A stretch of 64,000 nucleotides of DNA from Sclerotiophoma versabilis. Its lineage: Eukaryota > Ascomycota > Dothideomycetes > Pleosporales > Didymellaceae. Within the stretch, counting starts at the first letter, position 1; the number at the start of each line of letters is the position of its first letter. The notes under the pieces were generated by a model. That model searched no databases, was not told where the DNA came from, and saw only the letters and a list, made by a program, of their open reading frames with translations. The position numbers and the translations under genes were made by a program. Of the stretch, positions 1 through 11,284 are shown piece after piece. The DNA is taken from contig JAAROD010000029.1 of the NCBI GenBank assembly GCA_012274445.1, positions 1,488,001 through 1,552,000 on the forward strand. The letters run 5' to 3'.

Positions 1-1487
1 GGGTGTGTGTGAGGGCCCCTTGAGACAGCCGCACCCAAGCAATTCAGAGATTCGAGGTGCGAGACAAGGGAATGCCGAGTGCAGCGAACAGGCGGAAAGG
101 ATGTGCAGGTGCTGAAGATGTAGGCAGCGCAATTGCAGCAGCAGAGGCGGCGGTCAGCGAAGATATGTTTGAAGTTTCAGCACCACCGTTCACCGACCGT
201 TTCTGGGGCTGAGAGTCGTCCGCGCCCTGCTCAGCTAACCGCATCGAGCCAGCCTTGGGCGCGTGGGGATCCCGTACCTAGCTCGTCAAGCTCACTGCTG
301 CACTCTAAAATTGGATGCACCCTTCGCCTCTGCACTCTTGCACCGACCGTACGGCCGGGAAATTGCGCCTCATGTGCCTTCACTACGCCTCTGTGCCTCA
401 CAACCTCCACTGCACCTGTTGACCGTGGGCCCTAGACACGGAGACCGACTCCAATCCGCCAAACCTCACCGCTGCGGCCTTCGTCTTCAGGGTCCCACAT
501 CCCTGCAAGGCTGAGAGCTACTCCAGCACGCTTGACATTCACATCCGTCTCTGACGTTGCTGGTTGGACTAGCGGACACTTGCTGCAGATGCGTGCTTCT
601 GCATGTCATGTTTCATGCGCTTCACGCACCATTGTGAGAAGACGCTGGCTGAGTTCGGCATCTACTCTCCTCGTTCCCGCCAACCACCCGTTGCATAGCT
701 GAGGTGGGGTCAACCCTCTTCGCTGCTGCCTTAGCGTTGCATTTATACCTGTTACGTCTTTCTGCGAAGCTCGACGGCGTTTGGCTATGGCTATGGCGAT
801 TTCGATGACCGTCGTTCAGAAGCGAGCTATGTACACAGTCACTGTCTGTTGTTCTTTCCATGGCTCCTTCCACACGCTGCGACCTTGCATTGAACATTTC
901 TTATGCGATCCTAGAGTCGCTCAATGCGTAAGAGATGGGAAACGAACTAGAAAAGACCCCCGCCTGATCCTTGTATTCACTCGTGCATCGCAAGAGCGAT
1001 AAGCAGTGATCTCACTATCGAGATCACACTGGGCCACTGGCCTTTGTGGTGTATTTCTGTTACCGTTCTTGTGAGGAGAAGAGTCCAGATACTCTGAACC
1101 AAGCACTTCCTACGCTGTGTATGATGCGTACAAGCTAACAGATGCTAAGACCTTATTGGCAGCATGTGGCTTTACGTTACAAACACACGATTTGAGGTTA
1201 ATGGGATTGTCGTTGTTACAACAGTGCAATCAGGCTGAAATGCACAGCCCACTAGCCTCAGCCACATAGGGCGCAAATCATCAGCAGCATACGCAATGGT
1301 GGTAATGCAAGTGCACAGCAATGAGCTTTGTACGTTGGGACTTCGTCTTGCTTTTGTTAGGCGCTGACTGATAGAGACGCAAAAGTCTTCGTGCTTCTGA
1401 CGCAGTGGCAGACCAGCACTGACGGCTACAACTGGGTGAGAGGCGTCTCATGCGAAACCATAACCTTCATTGCCGAAGGCCTTGTCC
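1..1487. other. No recognisable gene
   Basis: Only short overlapping open frames occur here, none with a recognisable domain, a convincing splice pattern or clear coding composition. The right-hand part probably holds the 3' untranslated region of the sirtuin gene that ends at 1488. A terminal exon of a gene lying outside the window to the left cannot be excluded. Confidence 0.5.
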
Positions 1488-2704
1488 TTATAATCTTCCC
1501 TTCATCTTCTCAAGTATCTTCACAATCTGCGGCAATACCTTCTCGACGTTCTCCGAGACCCTCACAGCTTCTCGCCCGGTGTTGCTTTCTTCAACATCGC
1601 TGAAGAAAGCTTCCTCCCCTCTTGCACCGCCCATATTCAATATACCAATAGGTAGCTTCTGCTCTTTCGCCTTCTTAACCAGTCTCCAAGCCGAGTATGT
1701 CGCAAGGCTACTGCCAATGATCAGTAACCTCCCAGCCTCATCTACAGCCTGTTCAGCAGCGACCTTTGTCGCCGCAGGTATGCTCTCTCCAAACATGATG
1801 ACTGCAGGCTTCAGCACACCGCCCTCACTGCCGTGTTTCCATGCGCCATCCTGATCCGTCTCGACCTTGACGACGCCACCATCAGCTTTCCGTGGTGGCG
1901 ACTGTAAACATGTTGGGCATGGTGGGTATCTAAATGTTGTGTACGGCGCGTCTGGTACGTCTGCATCACCGTCTGGGTTTGTCTTGAGCCCTTTCTTCCG
2001 CCGTTCGTTTGGGTTCTCCGAGTCGAGTGCGCCCGAGGCAAGCATCTCCTCGAGAAACGTCGCCCACGCGGGATTGAGCTTTGCGAGTTGGTCTTGAAAT
2101 AATCGGCGGTCGTACTCGTTTCGACATGTTATGCATACAAGATTGCGAAGGTAGCCGTGAAGCTCGATCGTGGGGAGATGCGGATGCGCTTTGGGATGGA
2201 AGGAGTCTACATCTGCCCCACTGTCAGCTTGGGGTTCCCCATACAGCTTCTATATTGATCTGAACACCTACTTTGTGTAATGACCCTCCCAACAACACCT
2301 AACCGTCCCAAGTCTCCGCAAGCTTCATGCGCCTTATTCGGTCTGGCCTTGTTCAAGTTTGTCCACCCCAAGAAACTTCGCGCCCAGTACCTTTTCCTAG
2401 CCTCATGGTTCTCGCAAAACTCGTTGTAGTAGATCGGTTTATACGTCTTGTTCTGCGTATACGTCCCGTTCGGGCCTCTGTAATCTGCAAGTCCTGACGC
2501 TACACTAATTCCCGCACCAGTCAACAACAAAGTCTTGCCATTCTTGGCCGGTGAAGTGCCGCGGAGGTACGGTCTGGAGCTCGACAACGACGGGGACAAG
2601 AAGTCAACGAGCGCTGCAATGGCACCAGATGGTGTGCTTGCGCTTGTAGGGATTATCTTGGGAAGTGGTAGGGGATCGGTGTAAGGCACGCGGAGAATGG
2701 CCAT
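1488..2704 (-). CDS. SIRT4-type (class II) NAD-dependent sirtuin
   Basis: Sir2-family NAD-dependent protein deacylase, 385 aa in two exons (2704-2272 and 2212-1488) around a 59 bp intron with donor GTAGGT. Splicing rebuilds the hallmark TQNVDSFH motif exactly at the junction. Other visible motifs are GAGIS and GLADYRG (NAD binding), the IELHGYL histidine (catalytic base), and two zinc CxxC pairs (VCITC and PPCPTC) separated by an unusually long, charged insert. The signature GSSLATYSAWRL near the C terminus is typical of the class II group, whose animal member is mitochondrial; no clear presequence precedes the first in-frame ATG used here. Codons upstream in frame start with TTG, so 2704 is the best start. 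Substrate unknown: deacetylase, ADP-ribosyl or lipoamidase activity are all possible from the family. Confidence 0.9.
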
Positions 2705-3768
2705 TGCATGCGCGTGCAAGGGTGGCGTCTTTCTTCTTCCATCGTGAGAAGTGTGGATGGCGATGCGCCGATGAGGCGGAGCGCGTTTTCAGTGGTGATG
2801 TCAGCGAAGGGTTTAGGTCCGTGCGAGATTTGAGATGTCGCGTGGAGATCGAGAGCCGCAACGGGTACTATTTTTGGCGCGTGCAACTTGTTCCATGAGG
2901 TCGCAGGCGCAGGTGTGTTAATGGACTCTGTGCCTTTGTGTATGTACGATATGTGGATGAAGGATGTGACAATGGAATGGGCTGTGCGCGATGTGTGAGG
3001 CTGTGTCGTGTGAGGCTGAAGGTACAACCGAGTACGCAGACAGACCTGGAACGGTAAGACAAGTTTCGGATAGCAAACTTCACAGTGCAAGCCACGAATG
3101 AGGCTCTTCTGACTCTGTACATCCAGGCACGTGTGTCACGTTTGTGTGTGGCGACGAGGTCTGGCCAGTCACATGCAAGACAGTGTTAGGACGTAAATAG
3201 GAAGCTGCACCGTGCCAATAACTGTGATATACTTCGATGAGGTTGATTTGTGTATTATAGAAGGATCATATGCAGTAGGGTATAGAGTACAGTGGAAACA
3301 GTGGGACAGCATTGACAAAGAAAGGGTAGAAGTGAAATAGGTACAGAAATCTAAAAACTGCCCCCTGCGACGAAGACATGAAGTCCTAGCAGGGATACAA
3401 GAAATGTAGGTGCAGAAAAATATAAAAAGACTCAAGGCTAATAGCCACATTTACTCAGCGCCCAGCAAGCGCAAAACGAGCCTCCTGCTTAGTCCATTCT
3501 TGATAGTATTCTAATGTGGTGCCTTGACAAGACAACTGTCGGTGGATATGAACCATGCAGATGCCCAAGAGCGAATCGAAGACGGGCGGTATCTGTTAAA
3601 GGAGAACGGAAGAAATGAAATGAGGGCAAAGGGAAGTTGAAGGAAGGCGGGGTGCCGAGCGGAGAGAACGCTGAGTAATATCGTGAAGATGCAATGCTTG
3701 AAAGTCGTAAAGATCGTGGGGTAAAGTTGCCGTAATGGAAGGTCCTTGTGAGGAGCGGAAAAGAACGC
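2705..3768. other. Intergenic region between sirtuin and Myb genes
   Basis: No convincing coding region. It should contain the sirtuin promoter and 5' leader (right of 2704) and the 3' untranslated region of the Myb-type gene (left of 3769). A minus-strand open frame at 2861-2604 looks superficially like a basic, Ser/Arg-rich mitochondrial presequence, but it is in another frame from the sirtuin and I found no splice donor that would join them. Confidence 0.4.
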
Positions 3769-4501
3769 TCACTGCTGCTGCACATGTGCGTGGGGATGTG
3801 GGTGCACGAGCTGGTGAGGAGCGTACTGCATCGGATGCTGGTGCAGCATGGACTGGATGCTTGGTACCCGCTGCTGCTGAGACGGGTAGCTGCCCGGGAA
3901 TTGAAGTTGTGGGTTCTGGTAATGAGATACCGGGGCAACTGACATTGCCATCTCTGTGTGGTGGTCGTCTGATTCTTCATCGAAGTCAGAAACGCCTATT
4001 GCGCTGTCCTCGTGATCGGCGTAAGTACCGGAGTGATAGCCCTGCTTCTTCAGTGCTGACCTAGCAGCCTGCGATAGGTTCTTGAAGCCTTTCTCCATGC
4101 ACTGAGCTTAGGTTAGCGGGCTGCTATCAAAGCTTCTTAACAGAACACACCTTGGTCTCGACCAATTGCCACTTCTCACCAACCCGAGCAGCGAGCAGGC
4201 TCCACATCTCTCGTCGAACTTCCATGTATGCTTGTGCCAAGACGTCCAGCTTGACACCGTCCCATTGCTCGGCGTTCATCCTCTCCATTAAACGCTCGTG
4301 ACGTTTCCGACAAGCGTTCGGCGACTTGTTGGGAAAGTGCTTCGGAGCAATCTGGTTCCAGTTGAGGCCTTGAGTCCTGGCCTGAATGAGGGTTTCATCA
4401 TCTTGGGCAGACCACGATGAGCTCCGTGTGCTTCCACCTGCTGCAGATGCCGTGGAGATGGAGCTGCGATGTGCGATCGGTGCCTTCTCAATCTTAGGCA
4501 T
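3769..4501 (-). CDS. Myb/SANT-domain protein
   Basis: Probable DNA-binding protein of 227 aa in two exons (4501-4151 and 4101-3769). The 49 bp intron has donor GTGTGT and acceptor CAG; splicing reads VETK-CMEKG without changing frame. Residues about 29-78 form one SANT/Myb repeat with its spaced tryptophans (SWSAQDDETL, LNWNQIA) and the final helix SPNACRKRHERL. A second Trp-rich helical segment (MEVRREMWSLLAARVGEKW) follows. The C-terminal third is Gln/His/Pro-rich low complexity (HPHPHAHVQQQ at the end), as in many fungal activators. The start ATG opens the only frame leading into the Myb repeat. The target genes cannot be inferred from this sequence. Confidence 0.85.
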
Positions 4502-6488
4502 TTTGATTATGGAGTACGAGATAGTAGAGGAGAGACAACAGCTGGTATGTTGACCGAAATGGATACAAGAACTGGTAGACAGAAGCGACCGAGAGATGTA
4601 TTATGATTATGGTAGAGAGCAGGGATCGGTCAACGAGAGTGAGAGGGCAGGAAAGAGAGGTAGGAAATATCCTGACAATATGAAAAACGAAGGAACTTAT
4701 GTTCGTACCTTGACCTTGGGGATTCTAAGGTTCGAACTAAAGTCAAGGCCGTGTGCTTTATACAGAGATCAACTTTAAGTCGCAAAGGGTACCTACATCA
4801 GACTGAAGACCAATGGGCCGCTCGGAGAATTGTTTGAAACCAGGATGTGTTTCTGTAATCGCCGGATCAATCCCCTCTTTACTCGAAGAGGTGTGTACAA
4901 CTAGGCGATGACCACTCGGCCGCGACCCCAAGCGCTGTCAGAAAGGGCAAGTAGGTCACCAAGCTGGCCGGTCAACGTTGGAACTAGGGTGTAGTGCATG
5001 TAACGGAAGCGCCTGTTTGAGAGCTGTTCCTGAGGCTCTTGATGCGGCTGTGCCTAAGAATAGCTATCTGCCGACCAGAGGGGTGTGGTGTGGAGGTAGG
5101 GCGGCGGCTCCCTTGTAAGTAAGCGCGCAGTTCTCGACGCTGATACGATGGAACCATGGGGCCGAAATAGATATCTTGGCGAACCACACCGAAATGCGTC
5201 TGTTGCAGAATTCGTGAGGGTGCTGTAGTCATCAATACTTCGCAGGGCTGAGCCTCGCAGGACCTGCGTCTGCACAGCGGGCCGCGACAAATGGGAACAC
5301 CATGAGAGTGATGCTACGCAACTTCCTAAACAACTCAGACATCATCGAAACTATGGAGAGAAGCAAAGAGCAAGCACATCTAGAGTAATTGTGATGGTGA
5401 TCGCGCGATGCATTGCTAAGCGCGCGATATGGTGACGGGTGGTGATTCGAGTGTTTGTTTTGTGAAACAAGATCGCAGCGGCTGTCAACCAGAGAAGATG
5501 GCCGCAAGCGCCAGGCCCATCTGCAGCACGTGCTTGTCTCCACCACACGCACGAACTGGAGTTCTTTCTTTTTCTGCTGGACCGTTACTGTGCCTCCAAC
5601 ATACAGTACAGAATGCAGCTACTACCTCACCAGTACTTCAGAACTTCTCGAGACGCTGCCGCGAACAAAGACAGTAATGATACACCCCGTGTAACCGCCA
5701 GCGGTCGAGGCCTGCATGTGCTTCACCACTCCAGCCTTGCCCCAAACTCAAGGCTAAAACTGACAAGACATTGTCATGTCAAATTCAGAATACTCGGCCC
5801 AGGTAATCGGTATCACACAAGGCTGTCAGTTGTAGTATTCCTGCAGCTATTCTCTCCTGCACAGCCTCAGCCACGGCTACCGAGCTTACCTTTCAAGAAG
5901 CGGATGGATCAGCTGCATTACTAAATGTGCCTCGACGAGCGAATGCCTACACATGCATTCGTACTAACCACAGCAAGGAGATTCTAGAGTCTGTGTTCTC
6001 TTGAAGCGTTCAAACACACCTGTGGAAATCTCTGCTGCCCACCACACGCGTCTTGGATTACCTAACATCACGCGCCTTAGTCAGGCAAATACAAGTGTCT
6101 TTCATTCGACAATGTTGAGGTTGATTTCACCCTAACCCCTTCAAAAGCCGCAGCGGCCGCGGAGGAGCTCCACAATGGGCCTCAGAGGCCGACTGTTGGC
6201 GATGTCCATCATAGCCAGTCATATTGCACATAAACAGTAAACAGATTAGCCGGGAGCTGCCCCGAGGCCCGCGTCGAGGTCGGTCATCTCGCCGTTGAAG
6301 GTAGAGCATACGCCGAACATCACGCTAGTCGGTGCCTCGGAAATCGGAACATGAGGGGGAATAGCATTTGAGGGTTACATCACCCTTCAGCTACCGCTCT
6401 CCAGCGCTTAGACTACGAATTTACCCGTACCTTTGTCTTACTCTCCTCATCACTACATCGTATCCTTTGCACGACCTTATCTTGCGCC
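4502..6488. other. Long intergenic region, no recognisable gene
   Basis: About 2 kb with only short frames on both strands. The left end must carry the Myb gene promoter and leader, the right end the aldolase promoter; pyrimidine-rich stretches precede the aldolase ATG. I see no tRNA-like A/B box pair, no inverted repeat of note and no family match. A non-coding transcript is possible but unsupported. Confidence 0.4.
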
Positions 6489-7385
6489 ATGGCCCCTAAA
6501 GGTGTTCCCGACCTCTCACAGAACAAGGCCGTCAGGCTGGTCCAACATGCTGCCGACAACCAATACGCTATCTGCGCGACTTGTTGTTACAACGTTGAGG
6601 GGATTTTGGCTTCAGTAAGAGCCGCAGAGGCCAAACGCTCACCTGTGATCATACAACTCTTTCCGTGGGCGGTCCAGTACGCCAACGGTATCCTCGTCCA
6701 TGCGGCACGCGAAGCAGCCGACAATGCCAGTGTACCTGTCGCACTGCACATGGACCACGCACAAACACCAGAAATGGTGCGGAGAGCGGCAGACTTCGAG
6801 AGGGGGTTTGACGGCATCATGGTAGACATGTCCCACTACGATGACAACCTCGAGAAGACAGCAGAACTCGTCAAGTACTGCAACGAGCGTGGCATCATCA
6901 CTGAGGCGGAACCTGGGCGAATCGACGGTGGAGAAGATGGCGTGGGGGACCTCTCCGATCTGGGGTTGGAGGCCATCCTCACTACACCGGAGCAAGCCGA
7001 AGAGTTTGTCGCTACAGGGATAAATTGGCTGGCTCCCGCTTTCGGCAACGTACACGGTAACTATGGGCCGAAAGGGCCGCAACTGGACTACGAACGCCTG
7101 AAGCGCGTACACAAAAAAGTTGGCGACCGTGTCAGCCTGGTGCTGCACGGTGCTGGCGCAGAGTGGTTCCAAGAGAAACTGCTGAGGGAATGCATCGATT
7201 GCGGTGTCGCAAAGATGAACATCAACGACGCATTTAATAACGACTTTACGAGGATCATGCAAGAGCAGGCGGGCAAGACACCGATCACCGGACTGATCGA
7301 GAAGGCGACCGACGCAATGCAGAAGAGTATTGAGCAGTACATGGACTGGATGGGCTCGACAGGAATGGCAGACAAGATGCAATAG
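6489..7385 (+). CDS. Class II ketose-bisphosphate aldolase
   Basis: Intronless gene for a 298 aa zinc-dependent class II aldolase of the fructose/tagatose-bisphosphate type, which cleaves a ketose bisphosphate into dihydroxyacetone phosphate and an aldehyde. Visible active-site features: HMDHA at 87-91 (catalytic Asp89 and zinc His90), EAEPG around Glu140, HGNYG with zinc ligand His189, and LHGAGAEW with His220. The family usually has LHGGSG in the phosphate loop; here the second Gly is Ala. The C-terminal NINDAF segment also differs from the NVDTDLR of housekeeping enzymes, so a physiological substrate other than fructose-1,6-bisphosphate is likely. The ATG sits in a favourable CGCCATGG context. 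Its stop is only 55 bp from the stop of the convergent transcription factor gene. Confidence 0.9.
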   Translation: MAPKGVPDLSQNKAVRLVQHAADNQYAICATCCYNVEGILASVRAAEAKRSPVIIQLFPWAVQYANGILVHAAREAADNASVPVALHMDHAQTPEMVRRAADFERGFDGIMVDMSHYDDNLEKTAELVKYCNERGIITEAEPGRIDGGEDGVGDLSDLGLEAILTTPEQAEEFVATGINWLAPAFGNVHGNYGPKGPQLDYERLKRVHKKVGDRVSLVLHGAGAEWFQEKLLRECIDCGVAKMNINDAFNNDFTRIMQEQAGKTPITGLIEKATDAMQKSIEQYMDWMGSTGMADKMQ

Positions 7386-7440
7386 AAGAGAAATAGGAGG
7401 GTTCATACAATTATACATTTATCTCATCAAGCGAAGGGTA

Positions 7441-9608
7441 TCAGAAGTTTTCCGTCTGCCAAAAGTCAATATCTGTGGAGGCAACTTGACCCAGGAATGC
7501 CTCATCCATCCCAAAGCCATACGATCCAATGAGATCATACATATTGTATGCATTTGCCACGTCCCCATGGCCAAAGTCCACCGCTGCAACCCCGCTCGGC
7601 TGAGTGGGGTTGTAGTGTCCATTGACGTGTTGCTCGTGCGGCACATTGTACGCAGGGAAAGCATGATCAACTGAGCTCGAAGGTGTGCCCATCATATCAA
7701 GCTGCTTGAGGAGAAGGTTGATGCCATGCACAATATGTCTGGTAAGGTGCTTCTCGCTCAGGTTCTCGGCGACCTTGGCAAGGAAGGTTGCTGATCTCCT
7801 GGCAAGGGATACCACCTGAGCTGTGTTGAAGTTGAGACCGAGACCTATTGGTTCGCCTGCTGACTCTGGTGATCGTACTTGGGCAGCCGTCCCCCAAGTC
7901 TTCGCCATTTTGAGTAAGAATGTGGCGCAGAATGCGATCATGGTGTGTGTGAAGATAGGTACTGCAGTCATTGCTCTCCGGAGATCTGGCTCTTCGAAAA
8001 TGAGTGTGAGGGTGCTAGTTGCCGCTGTGATAGCTATGTTGGCAGCTTCGCGGCGGTCATAGGAGAGCGTCTCCGACGTGACAGCGCTTGGTGGTGGTAG
8101 ACCGCGTAGCGCCAGGGAGTTCAACTGAAAGCGCGCAAAATGGTAATATAGAACAACACCCTTCGACGGATAGGATCCAATGGTTGGGCTGTCGACCGAT
8201 CTCGCTTGCCATGCTAGTCTCCACTGCTCAATGGCGAAATTGAACATGCGCAATCTTTGGAAATCAGGTTCAGTTAGGGGCTGCTCTGGATCGCTTCCAT
8301 ACGCAATGTATGCTTCAGTGAGAATCTTGAATAAAGTGACTTGGGCGCTCAGCCTGATATCGCCCGGCTTAGTTTCAGGGCTATCAAGAAATTGCTCAAT
8401 ATTTTTGATCGCGATGTCTTCGTGAATGATGGGTGGCCGTCCGTAAGCAATGCTGAGCTGGTGCTCGCAAACATATAACACATACCACAGACGGACCTTA
8501 TCTCGATGGTCTTCGTGGCCTCTCATAAGCTTATTAAATGATTGGTGCAGATTCATCTCGGTAGCATTTCGAACAGCTGCACCAGAGAGCTTCCAGCTGA
8601 GATTGGAAAGATAGAAAGCGGCTAGCAAAAGTGCACGGATGTCGTCCACGCTCTGAACTCGTGACAGACATGCACTGTATGCCCCAGAAACGAAGACGCC
8701 GTAGCACTTCTCTAGTGCATCGTCGCGACCTGGGGTGTGTAGTGCTGCTATTGTGAGCACAACGGCCGTGAGCAACGATGATCGTCGGCGGACAGCATCC
8801 AGCGAGTCGTAGGGGCAGAGTACACCGCCCCATAGATAGAGTCGAAGACCCCGGAAGTAATGCCTGAAAAGATCCTCTGCTTCTGGTAGTGACACGACGC
8901 CTTGGGCGATGAAATCTTCAAGCTCCGGATTCTGGCCGGGCCTGAGTTTGACATTGCTGCGAAGATTGCGAATCCGTGTAAGGTCATAGAGACTGCGCAT
9001 TGGCGCTGTGACAAGGTCCGTTTCTTCGACTGAATCGCGCTCTACAGAATTCTCTCTCGTCATGTCCATGGCAATCGGAGGCACAACCATAGCGGCGCCG
9101 GTTTCGTTACCAGTGTGCCCTGGACTGACTTTAACGGTGATTTCTGATTGCCTTCGGAGCTCTGGTGATGTTGCAGAAGGATCCTTTATTTCTTCGAGAT
9201 CTGGAAGTCTGCTGTGTCTTAGAAGAGTCTGAACTGCAGAACGCAATTGTACTATCTCCGCGGCTGCGTTTGCTTTCCATCTGCAACAGTCAGAATGCTT
9301 GAGGTGGATGTTTCACAGCATGTGCGACTCACGCGGCATCTTCGTCCAGAAGACGCTGGTTCATGTTGTACGGCACGCATTCCGTCCCACTGCGCAGGCA
9401 TTTGGCGCATTTCGACTCCCCATCTACTGGGTCGCATTTAATCTTGTGTCTCTTACATTCGGCGCCTGGTGTGGAGTCAGTATGTTACCTGGTTGTTGAT
9501 GCCGGACGAACGCTTACAGGCTCGGATCCTGGGCGTGCGCTGCTGGGGGTTGGGACGCTTCCCGTCCTCATGATCGACGTCCTCACTTGGTCGCTTTTGC
9601 TGCGACAT
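7441..9608 (-). CDS. Zn2Cys6 fungal-specific transcription factor
   Basis: Binuclear zinc-cluster regulator, 687 aa in three exons: 9608-9518, 9465-9333, 9280-7441. Introns have donors GTAACG-like GTAAGC and GTGAGT and acceptors CAG; the first interrupts the codon of the first zinc cysteine. The joined N terminus reads ACAECKRHKIKC, giving Cys31, 34, 41, 50, 53 and 60 with C-x2-C-x6-C-x8-C-x2-C-x6-C spacing. Leu-spaced residues about 75-100 form a probable coiled-coil dimerisation helix. The middle-homology (Fungal_trans) region starts near residue 200 with the AEDLFRHYF and YDSLDAVRRRSSLL segments. General layout is reminiscent of PrtT-like protease regulators, but the match is not strong enough to name it. 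The convergent aldolase is a possible but unproven target. Confidence 0.9.
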
Positions 9609-10766
9609 CTCTGGGCCATCAGGCATTGATAACAGTAAACGTTATAGATCGCCAGGGGACAGGAAGACACCGCAGGTACAGGTGGAGTCGCAGACCAGAT
9701 GCCATGTGACTGTCAAAAGGGTGCGCCACCAATTGGAAATTGCGCCAGCAGTGATTTCTCCGCATTTTCCCAGGTTGCTTAGGCCCTTGCTGTATGTGGG
9801 GGGTTAGCTCGTTTTTCGTCGAGCCGCGCCATCCAACCGTTCCGCTAGTCTTCAACATGCCTCCTTATTCAACACCAACATCATCACACTCACGGTCGAG
9901 ACATCCTGTCAGCATGCACAACAGCCTCACATCTTATCGCGGGCTGTGCCTAGCCTTCACAGAGAATTCCACGAGCAGTCCAACAAGCTTACACGCGCAG
10001 TCTACCATCCTACCACGCCGGAGCGCCCAAGTGTCCTCAGTCAACTGCTATACATAGGCTTCGAATACAGCTCCTGACGACTGGAGATATCCTCTATTGA
10101 TCTATCTGCTCTTCGTGCATCACTAGAGACCCCAGGATGCTTTCTTCCAACGTTGCCCGGCTGTTTGCAAGTTTTTATCCTTTGGTCGCGAGCCAAGTTA
10201 ACAACAAACAAGCAGAAAAAAACATCAGGTACAGATTCTGTTTATGTGATGAGTTAATAGGGTATAGCTTCTATCTATTGAACTCTAACTACTCTGATTA
10301 GCTTACTTTTGTTTATGTGCTGTATTAAACCTTGATAGAATAAAGCCGGGCGGCTGGAGTGGCTGTGAAGAGAAGCCTAATTCCTGCGAGGCCTCAGTTA
10401 AGGCTGGTATGTATCACGTGGTCTATAGCAGCCAGTGGTAGGTATAGAGCCCCTTTACTACTATGCCTAGCTTCCCCTGTCTAAATAAGATGAAAACTGT
10501 TTGACAAGATTTAAGGTGTTTTGTTTGCTTGACGTTTGACGCTTGACAGCTTAAGGGCCGATTGTTTGGTCCACCTCTAACGGAGCAAAATCAAACAAAA
10601 ATTTGACGTATTTCGGTTGTCAACAACCTAGGTCGCCGGTCGTGGTTTGTGGACTCTTGCGCATCGGACCGTCCTACCGTAATTTGGCCAAAGAGGTTCG
10701 TAATGTGGTAAAATGGCTCGAATGGCAGTTCAGGCTTTCCACCAACCCTCACGCGAGCTCTCAAAC
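9609..10766. other. Intergenic region, moderately AT-rich in part
   Basis: Contains the zinc-cluster factor promoter at its left end. The stretch around 10150-10580 is more AT-rich than its surroundings and could be an old transposon fragment, but I found no terminal repeats or coding motif. No gene is supported. Confidence 0.35.
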
Positions 10767-11179
10767 ATGGCAGCCCTACTAGCAACACTCCAGCTCGAAG
10801 CCACTGCCGCTTTCACCCTTCAAGCCAAGGTATGTAACCAGCGCTGAAAATCCTTGCTGCAGTCGGCCGTCAATGGTGCTATCCCCCGCACCTTATTTAA
10901 TACCGGAGCATTAACAACACGCTAATAGAAAGCTTAATCTAGTTGAATCCTACCCTAGTTCGTAGCCAAGCATTTCCACCACTCAATGATGGGCATACAG
11001 ATCATGCGTTTCTGTTTGACCACGTCTTTGATACAGACTCCACCATGCCGTTAATCCCCGTCAATCTAAGGCCGTATAGCTGTAGGGCCAGCCTTGCTAT
11101 CGGCGAACACACCGTGCAACCTGCTCGGCCCTTATTGTTTTCCCACTTATTTCTTTCAGCATGCCGAAGGAGTACATAA
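10767..11179 (+). CDS. Possible small two-exon gene, unknown function
   Basis: Weak candidate. An ATG at 10767 opens a 21-codon exon (MAALLATLQLEATAAFTLQ start) that ends exactly at a consensus GTATGT donor after 10829. A plausible branch site (GCTAATAG) and a TAG acceptor precede 10943, where an open frame continues in phase for 78 codons to a stop at 11179, giving a 99 aa product. I recognise no family. The arrangement of ATG, donor, branch site and acceptor in register is the only support; chance is a real alternative, and the region could simply be the leader of the arabinanase gene 105 bp downstream. Confidence 0.2.
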
Positions 11180-11284
11180 CTTGGAAAAAGTCCCTCATGT
11201 GAATAGCATCAAGCAGTTCCAGCAACATACAGCTCAGTCGGCAGATCGAATTATCAACAACAGTCCAATCGTTTACCTTTCAAG

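Noticed and set aside
2604..2861. Basic open frame as mitochondrial presequence of the sirtuin
   Set aside because: Different frame and no usable donor to join it to the sirtuin coding sequence.
4728..4740. GGTTCGAAC resembling a tRNA B box
   Set aside because: No A box or cloverleaf stems at the right distance.
6639..7418. 259-codon minus-strand frame across the aldolase gene
   Set aside because: Antisense shadow of a well-conserved enzyme gene.
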